This document shows, in pieces, positions 1-6,570 of a stretch of 64,000 bases of DNA. The position numbers and the translations under genes are program-made. This stretch comes from Desulfonauticus submarinus (lineage in GTDB: Bacteria; Desulfobacterota; Desulfovibrionia; Desulfovibrionales; Desulfonatronovibrionaceae), in NCBI RefSeq assembly GCF_900104045.1, contig NZ_FNIN01000002.1, positions 186,001 to 250,000 on the forward strand, written 5' to 3'. The notes beneath the pieces were generated by a model. It made no database searches. It was given only the letters and a program-made list of their open reading frames with translations, and was not told the origin of the DNA. Positions within the stretch are counted from its first letter, which is position 1, and the number at the start of each line of letters is the position of its first letter.

Positions 1-504
1 AACTGTAACTAAATCACTTTTGGCCAAAGCTTTAAGACGTTTTTCTATTGTCTCCCAGGGCACAAGCAAATCACTTAAACTAATACAAGCAAAATCTAGC
101 ATCAAAGGTGCTCCCACCCTGGCGGCTAAAAATTGACCTGCACTTACTCCAGGTACAATTTCCAAATCAAATTTTAAATTATCTCTATCCATAACTTCTA
201 AAACAAGTCCAGCCATACCATAAATACCCGCATCTCCAGATGAGATTAAGGCAACAACCTTACCTTCTAAAACTCTCTTACATGCTTGCTCTACTCTCCA
301 TATTTCCTTCTTCATTCCTGAAGAAATAACCTCTTTGTCTTTAACATGATCTTTTATCAACTCAATATACTTTTCATATCCCACTAAAACATCAACTCGA
401 TTTAAAATTTTCTCTGCTCTCAAAGTACGATATTCTCTACTCCCAGGACCTATTCCAAGCACATACAACTTTCCTTTGCCAACGCAACGCTCACACCTTT
501 CCAT
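1..504 (-). CDS. cobJ: Precorrin-3B/cobalt-precorrin-3 C17-methyltransferase (CobJ/CbiH), 3' end outside window
   Basis: SAM-dependent tetrapyrrole methylase that methylates C17 and drives ring contraction in corrin synthesis. About 168 residues are visible, with the family N-terminal motif YVLGIGPGS, then SSGDAGIYGMAG and EIVPGVSA. The C-terminal part lies beyond position 1. I place the start at the ATG at 502-504, which has a GGAG about nine bases upstream and gives a 13-residue leader with two cysteines (MERCERC). A TTG at 468 or GTG at 462 would start right at the conserved core, so the leader is uncertain. The gene overlaps the end of cbiG by 55 bases. It is the last visible gene of the riboswitch-led cobalamin run. 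Confidence 0.9.
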   Translation of the reverse strand, partial: MERCERCVGKGKLYVLGIGPGSREYRTLRAEKILNRVDVLVGYEKYIELIKDHVKDKEVISSGMKKEIWRVEQACKRVLEGKVVALISSGDAGIYGMAGLVLEVMDRDNLKFDLEIVPGVSAGQFLAARVGAPLMLDFACISLSDLLVPWETIEKRLKALAKSDLVTV

Positions 505-1226
505 GTTGTCTTCTCCAAAATAAGTTTGGGACAATGTCCACTCATTAAACAGGCGGGCTCTGCTACTCCAAAAACTCCTATTTTTTCTTTTACAAAAGTA
601 GATGGAGTGTAATCAAACTTGCATTGTTGAAAAAAAAACTTAGGCAAAAATAAGATAGGGATATTAAATTCTTTTCCCAAAGCTAGCAAGCCTGGCTCTG
701 TTTTTTTCAATTCTATACTAGCAATATGTCGTACCTTAGCCAAAGGCTCTCCTACTTGTTCTAAAGCCAAAAATAGTGCTTCTTTTAAAATTTCTAGTTT
801 AATGCCCTTTCTGCAACCCATACCAACTAAAATATTTTTTCTAGCCTCAGAGCTAGTAGTGATAATAGGCACACAACCTAATATATTTGCCACGTCATAT
901 GCTAATTTATTAGCCCCCCCTTCATGTCCAGAAAGCAAACTAATTACCCACCTTGTACCAATGTCTATTACTACTACAGCAGGGTCACTGTACTTACTCT
1001 TTAGTAAAGAAGAAATACTTCGAATAACAAGCCCTGAAGGTGCAATAAAAATAAGTTGAGAAAACTCTTCCCAGATAAAAGGTAAAATATCCCTTATTTT
1101 TGAAAACACATTAGAAGTACTAACTTCAACTTTTTTATGAACAAATATATCTGCTTTTTGTTGTTTAGACAAAATTTTAGCTACACAATAACCTTGTTTT
1201 GAAAAGGTAATAATTGCCGTTTTCAT
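450..1226 (-). CDS. cbiG: Cobalt-precorrin-5A hydrolase CbiG, compact form
   Basis: CbiG opens the ring lactone and releases acetaldehyde (the C20 carbon) in the anaerobic, cobalt-early B12 pathway. The N-terminal domain is recognisable (residues about 45-115, with DPAVVVID followed by SLLSGHEGGANKLA), as is the C-terminal domain (from about 133, GMGCRKGI). At 258 residues it is much shorter than the usual roughly 350. The two domains are nearly contiguous, so the middle domain found in many CbiG proteins appears to be missing. The start ATG overlaps the cbiE stop as ATGA, which points to translational coupling. Confidence 0.9.
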   Translation of the reverse strand: MKTAIITFSKQGYCVAKILSKQQKADIFVHKKVEVSTSNVFSKIRDILPFIWEEFSQLIFIAPSGLVIRSISSLLKSKYSDPAVVVIDIGTRWVISLLSGHEGGANKLAYDVANILGCVPIITTSSEARKNILVGMGCRKGIKLEILKEALFLALEQVGEPLAKVRHIASIELKKTEPGLLALGKEFNIPILFLPKFFFQQCKFDYTPSTFVKEKIGVFGVAEPACLMSGHCPKLILEKTTWKGVSVALAKESCMCLE

Positions 1227-1843
1227 AAAGGTTCTCTTATGCCAATAAGCAAGGAAGGATTTAATATTTGAGGCAGTTTATCTTCTTTTATTTTCAATAT
1301 TCTTTCTGAGGGCAAGGTTAAATTTTCTAAAAAAAACCAAGTAAAATTAGAAACGCTAAATACATTTACCTCTTCCAACCAATCCCAGTCCTTACCTAAA
1401 AAAATAACTACAACTTCCCAGTTGTTTAAGCTATCAAAGCCAAAATCTGGCCTTCGACCATGTACACTAAAATAATGTACTCTTTTCCCAACCAAGCCTA
1501 ATTTGGCTAGTCCAATATCTGCAGCACTGATTCCAGGAATAATCTCACAGGCCTCTTGACCAAATTTATTTACAATTAAACTAGCCAAACTAAAATATAA
1601 AGGGCTCCCACTAATTAATACTCCACAAAGTCTATGCATTCTTGCTTTATCTAAAAAATAAAGTGTTTCTTTTATAGATACACTTTCGTATTTCTCGCCT
1701 TTAAATTCAGGAAATAAATTAAGCAAGCGTTTACTTCCTACTATCACCTCTAATGAAAACAACTTTTGTCTTACCACAGGCAAGACATATTCAGGGCTAC
1801 CTGGCCCACATCCCAAAATAACTATTTTATTCTCTAATTTCAT
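1223..1843 (-). CDS. cbiE: Cobalt-precorrin-7 C5-methyltransferase CbiE
   Basis: Tetrapyrrole methylase that methylates C5 late in corrin ring synthesis. The N-terminal signature GCGPGSPEYV (residues about 11-20) and a VGSKRLL motif match CbiE. A decarboxylating CbiT domain is absent: the protein ends at 206 residues, and no cbiT is seen in the window, so CbiT must be encoded elsewhere or beyond position 1. The stop overlaps the cbiG start by four bases. Upstream lies a 158-base AT-rich gap to cbiD, so a secondary promoter there is possible. The ribosome binding site is weak. Confidence 0.88.
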   Translation of the reverse strand: MKLENKIVILGCGPGSPEYVLPVVRQKLFSLEVIVGSKRLLNLFPEFKGEKYESVSIKETLYFLDKARMHRLCGVLISGSPLYFSLASLIVNKFGQEACEIIPGISAADIGLAKLGLVGKRVHYFSVHGRRPDFGFDSLNNWEVVVIFLGKDWDWLEEVNVFSVSNFTWFFLENLTLPSERILKIKEDKLPQILNPSLLIGIREPL

Positions 1844-2001
1844 ATATAAAATAATCTCAAAATATAATCCAAATTTTTGGAAATATCAAAACTATCTGAT
1901 TTGCAAAACCAAGATACGGCATATAATTAAAGTGTTTTACTTTTTATTCAATCAACTTTTTAGAAAAAATTGTTGCATGGTTATAAACATTGGATATTTT
2001 T

Positions 2002-3009
2002 TTAAAAATTTAATACATTACTTTTATAGTCAATAAGATAAACACATACTTCACTTTGAAGACAAAAAGTAGTTTTTATTTTTATTTTTAACAAATTAGC
2101 TAAAAAAGTTGCACACTTTCTTTTCTGAGAATTATTTAAAATTTTAAACCCTTGTTCCACTGTATTCAACTTTACTTTCAATTCAAATAACTCAAATAAA
2201 TACTTCTCTAAAATAGGCACTGCAGATTTAGAACGTTTGCTGTGGGTATCAAAGTCATTCTGTAAAAATTTTAACAACTTGCCAGGATGACCAACAATAA
2301 TAATCTGTTTTAAATCTTTCTTTTGCAAATAATCAAATGCTGTTTGCCACTCATTACTAACTTCAACAATATTATTAAACCCAAGTTTTTGAGCTGCCTT
2401 TTCTCCTATTCGACCAGGCACTAATACTATTGTTTTTATTTCTTGTTGTAAAAGACTATTTAAATGAAGACGAATAGTTTCTTGAATTGCTTTTAAAGAA
2501 AAAGGCCTCACTCTACCGCTTGTTCCTAAAATAGAAATTCCCCCTTTAATACCAAGCCTAGGATTAAAAGTCTTTGCAGCTATCTCTTCTCCTTTAGGAA
2601 TAATAAAAGTCAAATTAACTCCACCTAAAAATACTTGTCTGATAGCCTTTTTAATCATATTTCTAGGCACAGGATTTATAGCAACCTCTCCAATAGGTAA
2701 AGCAAGCCCTGGTTTAGTTATAATTCCAAGACCTTTGCCTTTATTAAATCTAATCTTAGAATCTTTTCTAAGCTCCAATCTACATTGTAATTCTAAACCA
2801 TGAGTTATATCAGGATCATCGCCAGCATCTTTAACAGTAGAAACCAAAACCCCTTTCCCAATTTTAGAAGTTTTAACAGGAATCTGTACCCACATACCTT
2901 CAGGCAAGAGTATCCATACCTTTGGAACAAAAATTTTCTTCACTAAAGCAAGCGTACCTGCCTTAGCTAAGGCTGCAGCATAAGTGCCTGTACTAAGTCC
3001 AAAGCGCAT
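2002..3009 (-). CDS. cbiD: Cobalt-precorrin-5B C1-methyltransferase CbiD
   Basis: CbiD methylates C1 of cobalt-precorrin-5B and is diagnostic of the anaerobic B12 route. The N terminus begins with the family motif GLSTGTYAAALAKA. GTSGRVRPFS lies at about residue 162, and a glycine-rich VLVPGRIGE segment is also present. The length of 335 residues is slightly short for the family. The gene starts seven bases after the cobI stop, so the two are almost certainly co-transcribed. Downstream, 1844-2001 is non-coding and very AT-rich, and I see no clear terminator there. Confidence 0.92.
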   Translation of the reverse strand: MRFGLSTGTYAAALAKAGTLALVKKIFVPKVWILLPEGMWVQIPVKTSKIGKGVLVSTVKDAGDDPDITHGLELQCRLELRKDSKIRFNKGKGLGIITKPGLALPIGEVAINPVPRNMIKKAIRQVFLGGVNLTFIIPKGEEIAAKTFNPRLGIKGGISILGTSGRVRPFSLKAIQETIRLHLNSLLQQEIKTIVLVPGRIGEKAAQKLGFNNIVEVSNEWQTAFDYLQKKDLKQIIIVGHPGKLLKFLQNDFDTHSKRSKSAVPILEKYLFELFELKVKLNTVEQGFKILNNSQKRKCATFLANLLKIKIKTTFCLQSEVCVYLIDYKSNVLNF

Positions 3010-3016
3010 AATCTAA

Positions 3017-3742
3017 TTATTTTTTATAATTCCAACTTTTATGCCCTGTTTGAATGATTAAAGTGACAAGGTAACCCGGCAGGGTCAAATCTTTTTTAAG
3101 ATTAGAAATTAAATATTCTCCTTCTTGTTCTACGTATGCTGCTAAGTAACTAGAAGGGAACAAGTTGTATTTATCTAATAAAAACAGAACTTCTTTTAAA
3201 ACTTTACCTACTTTATATAACACCAAAGTCTCGCACCAAGAAATAGCCTGTTCTATTCTTTGTAAATCAGATGCTGGCATAACCATAAAGCTATCTTCTT
3301 GCCAAACAAAGGGCAAACCAAACTTCGCTCCTGTCGCTTGAAAAGCTGTAATACCAGGAACAACATGAATATGGCTTTTAGGAAAAATTTTTTCTAATGA
3401 AGTTAATAAATAACAACTAGTACTATAAAATAAAGGATCTCCTAATGTAATCTGGGCAATAATTTTTCCTTGTTCACAACCTTTCTTTACTCTCTTGGCC
3501 ACATGCTCCCACAAATTCCAAGTACCGCCAACATCTTTGCGCATTGGATATTTAACAAGTTCTATTTTCTGTTTCTTTATCCAAGGCTTAATAATATTTA
3601 AAGCCAAACTTTCATTTTTTTTAGCTGAAGCAGGACAAATTAACACATCTGCTTTAGAAATTATATCTACTGCTCTTAAGGTAAGTAAGTCAGGACTACC
3701 TGGCCCTACTCCAACAGCATAAAAATGTCCTCTATTAGTCAT
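3017..3742 (-). CDS. cobI: Precorrin-2/cobalt-factor II C20-methyltransferase (CobI/CbiL)
   Basis: SAM-dependent methylase that adds the C20 methyl group to cobalt-factor II, directly after cobalt insertion. It shows the tetrapyrrole-methylase N-terminal loop YAVGVGPGSPDLLTLRA, then ITLGDPLFYST and HVVPGITAFQA. At 241 residues it has the family length. It follows cbiK in the same run, so the order chelatase then C20 methylase matches the order of the reactions. The 132-base gap to cbiK contains an 11-bp inverted repeat (3787-3844). Confidence 0.92.
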   Translation of the reverse strand: MTNRGHFYAVGVGPGSPDLLTLRAVDIISKADVLICPASAKKNESLALNIIKPWIKKQKIELVKYPMRKDVGGTWNLWEHVAKRVKKGCEQGKIIAQITLGDPLFYSTSCYLLTSLEKIFPKSHIHVVPGITAFQATGAKFGLPFVWQEDSFMVMPASDLQRIEQAISWCETLVLYKVGKVLKEVLFLLDKYNLFPSSYLAAYVEQEGEYLISNLKKDLTLPGYLVTLIIQTGHKSWNYKK

Positions 3743-3786
3743 TAAAAAAACTCTCTTTCTTTATTTGAGATACCACATTTTTAAAG

Positions 3787-3844
3787 AAAGAGCAGGCCTT
3801 TAAATAAACTTTATAACTCCAAACAAGTACCAAGCCTGCTCTTT
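3787..3844 (-). repeat. Inverted repeat between cbiK and cobI
   Basis: The arms AAAGAGCAGGC and GCCTGCTCTTT (3787-3797 and 3834-3844) are a perfect 11-bp inverted repeat with a 36-base loop. In the leftward transcript the stem is followed by CTTTAAAAA rather than a clean run of U. It may act as an attenuator, an RNA-processing site or a stabiliser of the cbiK message. A complete terminator is less likely because cobI follows directly. Confidence 0.5.
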
Positions 3845-3874
3845 ACAATTAACTTTATTCTAAGCAACAAATTA

Positions 3875-4756
3875 TTACTTTAAACCCAACTTAGCATAAG
3901 CGTGTTTTAAATGCTCAATCCAAATTTCTACAATTTCCTTCATTTCTCCTGTACCTTTAAGGATAGGATGACATTTGAATCCAGCCTTACTTAAAATCCC
4001 CTTCCAAGAATCTGACTCATCTCCTGCCAAATCATTATGAGCATGGTCTCCAGCTACTGACATAAATGGCATCAAATAAACATCTTTTATTTTATGTTGC
4101 TTTAACTCTTGCTTAACCTCTCTAATCGTAGGCCAGCCTTCTACTGTACCCAAAAATACTTTCTTGTTTTTTAACCAAAGCGCATATTGCAAAGCTGCAT
4201 AATAACTATTTGCTCTATGTTCTGTACCATGCCCCATTAAGGCAATACCCCAGCCCTTCTTTAAACTAGGTAAATTTTTTAATAAAGCATCTGCTACCTT
4301 AGGAATATCGTGAACAGAATAAAGAAGAGGTGTCCCTAAAACAATCTTAGTAAACCCCTTTGGCATTACAGAAAACCCTTCTACTACCTGTTCCAGATAT
4401 TCATATTCTTCTCCTGGTATAGTATGTAGAGATTGGACTGCTACATGAGTAAACCCATCGCTCATCATCTGAGCCAAAGCTTTTACAGGAGAAGGAATAT
4501 TTTTCCCCTCTTTAGCTAATTTATGGCGAATAATAGAAGAAGTATAGGCCCATCTTACCTCAATACCAGGAAATGCCTTTTTAACCTCTTTTTCAAAAAA
4601 AGAATAAGCCCTTTTACCATCAGGATAAGATGTACCAAAAGCAACAAGCAAAATTCCTGGTTTAGGAGAATGTTTGTGTTTTGAAGCAAAACAAATACTA
4701 CTAACGCCTACAAATAAACATAGCCCCAAAACCAATACTAAACATTTTTTTAACAT
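3875..4756 (-). CDS. cbiK: Sirohydrochlorin cobaltochelatase CbiK, exported (CbiKP-type)
   Basis: Type II chelatase that inserts cobalt into sirohydrochlorin. Likely metal-site histidines are His111 in SLHTIPGEEYE, His176/His180 in MGHGTEH and the GDHAHND segment around 237-242. Residues 1-24 form a clear signal peptide (positive KK, hydrophobic core, CFA before Ser25), so the protein should be periplasmic. A periplasmic CbiK paralogue that binds haem is known in Desulfovibrio vulgaris; whether this one does is unknown. The start has GGAGGG at 4763-4768, six bases upstream. It is the first gene of the cobalamin run, directly under the riboswitch. Confidence 0.93.
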   Translation of the reverse strand: MLKKCLVLVLGLCLFVGVSSICFASKHKHSPKPGILLVAFGTSYPDGKRAYSFFEKEVKKAFPGIEVRWAYTSSIIRHKLAKEGKNIPSPVKALAQMMSDGFTHVAVQSLHTIPGEEYEYLEQVVEGFSVMPKGFTKIVLGTPLLYSVHDIPKVADALLKNLPSLKKGWGIALMGHGTEHRANSYYAALQYALWLKNKKVFLGTVEGWPTIREVKQELKQHKIKDVYLMPFMSVAGDHAHNDLAGDESDSWKGILSKAGFKCHPILKGTGEMKEIVEIWIEHLKHAYAKLGLK

Positions 4757-4810
4757 AAAATACCCTCCATATAAATTTTAGGGGCTTTTTAAAAAGATTA
4801 AAATACAGCG

Positions 4811-4842
4811 CCTCCTAGATAAAGCCCCCGTTATCTAGGAGG
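4811..4842 (-). promoter_or_regulatory. 12-bp perfect hairpin, likely expression platform of the cobalamin riboswitch
   Basis: The arms CCTCCTAGATAA and TTATCTAGGAGG enclose an eight-base loop. In the RNA the loop plus two stem bases (GGGGCUUU) is complementary to AAAGCCCC at 4781-4788, just upstream of the cbiK Shine-Dalgarno sequence. The 5' arm CCUCC is complementary to the GGAGG of that site. No run of U follows the stem, so control of translation start fits better than intrinsic termination. The pairing scheme is inferred by eye. Confidence 0.6.
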
Positions 4843-4847
4843 AAAGA

Positions 4848-5015
4848 CTTCTTCTGGCAGGTCTTCCGGCTCGTTCCCCTTAAACTCGGCCTTCCCATTC
4901 TTAAAAAAGAACAGTGGCACTCTTGGAGTTTAAGGTTATTGGAACTCACGGCGGCGGGACCGCTCCCGAATTGCACGGGATTCCCTATTAAGCCTTGCGG
5001 CACCAGAAGAAAAAT
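4848..5015 (-). ncRNA. Cobalamin riboswitch
   Basis: Reading leftwards, the sequence has the conserved cobalamin aptamer blocks in order: GGTGCCGCAAGGC, AGGGAATCCCGTGCAA, a GC-rich GGTCCCGCCGCCGTGA segment, the B12-box core GCCACTG, GGGAAGGCCGAG, and GAGCCGGAAGACCTGCC. The closing stem P1 is visible as TCTTCTGG pairing with CCAGAAGA at the two ends. It lies between a promoter (5033-5061) and cbiK, so it should repress the cobalamin genes when B12 is plentiful. Confidence 0.96.
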
Positions 5016-5032
5016 TATCTTCAGAAAATAGA

Positions 5033-5061
5033 ATTTTACGGGAATTAATCTAAAAAAACAA
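5033..5061 (-). promoter_or_regulatory. Sigma-70-type promoter for the riboswitch/cobalamin operon
   Basis: On the minus strand, TTGTTT (5056-5061) and TAAAAT (5033-5038) are separated by exactly 17 bases. Transcription would start about 10 bases upstream of the riboswitch P1 stem, where it is expected. The porin-like gene of the neighbouring operon ends at 5104, leaving room for this promoter only. Confidence 0.6.
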
Positions 5062-5103
5062 TCCCTTTTATTTAGAGAATAAAATTTATAAACATTCCTT
5101 GCA

Positions 5104-6570
5104 TTAAAAAGGATAAATTAACTCTGTAAAAATCCTATCGTTTTTTCGCCATCTCCCATAATAACTATGTTTACCTCCATTAAAAAACTCCACTCCTGCT
5201 TTCCATTTAAGACCAGATTTAAACTTATACTCGGAAATCAATCTATTTATTCTTCCTCCTTTGGAAAGCTCAAAATTGGAAGTATACTCCAAATTCCAAT
5301 TATCTGTAATTTCTAAACGCACAAAAGAAAATATATCATTTCTACCAGGACGCATCTCTTGTGAACTTTTAATATATCCTTTGGCGCTCTGTTTTTGAGT
5401 AACAAACTCACCCCCATATTCAATAGTTATAATCATCTTTTTTAATTTTAAACTTTGTAATAAATCATCTATTGTATAAGTTAACCCCAAAACATAACTT
5501 ACATAATTATCATCTTTAGAATTATAACTATGATTATATAATGCTTCTCCGTGAAATTCCCACTTTTTATAAGTAGTTGAAAAACCTCCTGCATATTCCC
5601 CTATAAAGACATTTTTCTTTATATAATAAATTTTTCCATTTCTATGTTCCTCTTTTAACACATAATAGGGATTTAACCCTTGATAAGTAGAGAAAAATAA
5701 ATCCCATCCTGCCCTTGTACCTTTAACTTTAGCAAAATATGCTATATTCTCTAAATCTACATCAGGATATTCATTTTCTATTCTAGTATTATTTTTATCT
5801 ACATCCAACGTATAAAAATCTGAATCAACTTGTTTATCATCTTCTACTACTGATCCAGTCCATCTTGAATATTCACTAGGAGATTTACTAGTCTGAAAAA
5901 CAGGAAGAATAGCAAAGGTAATGGAATCATTCTCTACATAATAATCTAACTTTAATTGCCACAAGCCATAATCTTGTGTATCCATAGGATCATTTCCATC
6001 TTTAGGCGAATGTCTATCTACGGGAGAATAAAGAGTAGAGATCCCATTTTTAAATATTTTTTTCCCAACAGTTAAATCATAATCTGATGCAGAATAGGTT
6101 AAATAAATTTCATTTAATTCAGCATAACGTCGCCTTCTATCTCTATCTTGAAAATATTCACTAACTCCAGCATAAGTATCTTTTTGATTTCCTCCTTCTA
6201 ACCATCCAGAAAAATCAAACCTAAAGTTATTTAGTACATAATACGAAGCAAAATTAAGTAATAATGAACCAATATCTGACTGTCTATCAATCCCTTTTCT
6301 TTTGTCAGGCTTTCTCCAAAAATGCTCTAACCTTATCCTAAAATCTCCACTTAAATTTTTTGCTAAAACTTTAAATATACATTCTTTATCTTTTTCTTTT
6401 TTTTGATCTAAATCTAATTCATTCAATAAATTTTCATCTTTATTAATATTTTCTTCTTGCAGTTCTGTATCTAAGCTATTTAGTAAATCTAAATCATCTT
6501 CTGCGTATATTTTATTCACATATAATCCCAAAATAAAAAAACACAAAAAAAACAAAATAATTTTTTTCAT
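5104..6570 (-). CDS. Outer-membrane beta-barrel protein of the RND/LolA-like operon
   Basis: 488-residue exported protein. Residues 1-23 are a signal peptide (MKKIILFFLCFF core, cleavage near IYA-E). Residues about 25-60 are acidic and low-complexity. The rest has the alternating polar/aromatic pattern of a beta-barrel and ends in the C-terminal Phe (ELIYPF) typical of outer-membrane proteins. I do not recognise a precise family; it may be a DUF1302-like barrel, which elsewhere is found beside RND/MMPL proteins. Its start overlaps the transporter stop by four bases (ATGA), so the two are probably partners in moving material to or across the outer membrane. Confidence 0.75.
   Translation of the reverse strand: MKKIILFFLCFFILGLYVNKIYAEDDLDLLNSLDTELQEENINKDENLLNELDLDQKKEKDKECIFKVLAKNLSGDFRIRLEHFWRKPDKRKGIDRQSDIGSLLLNFASYYVLNNFRFDFSGWLEGGNQKDTYAGVSEYFQDRDRRRRYAELNEIYLTYSASDYDLTVGKKIFKNGISTLYSPVDRHSPKDGNDPMDTQDYGLWQLKLDYYVENDSITFAILPVFQTSKSPSEYSRWTGSVVEDDKQVDSDFYTLDVDKNNTRIENEYPDVDLENIAYFAKVKGTRAGWDLFFSTYQGLNPYYVLKEEHRNGKIYYIKKNVFIGEYAGGFSTTYKKWEFHGEALYNHSYNSKDDNYVSYVLGLTYTIDDLLQSLKLKKMIITIEYGGEFVTQKQSAKGYIKSSQEMRPGRNDIFSFVRLEITDNWNLEYTSNFELSKGGRINRLISEYKFKSGLKWKAGVEFFNGGKHSYYGRWRKNDRIFTELIYPF

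Noticed and set aside
4815-5003. A 62-codon leftward reading frame
   Set aside because: It lies wholly within the cobalamin riboswitch and its downstream hairpin; the sequence is explained by the RNA.
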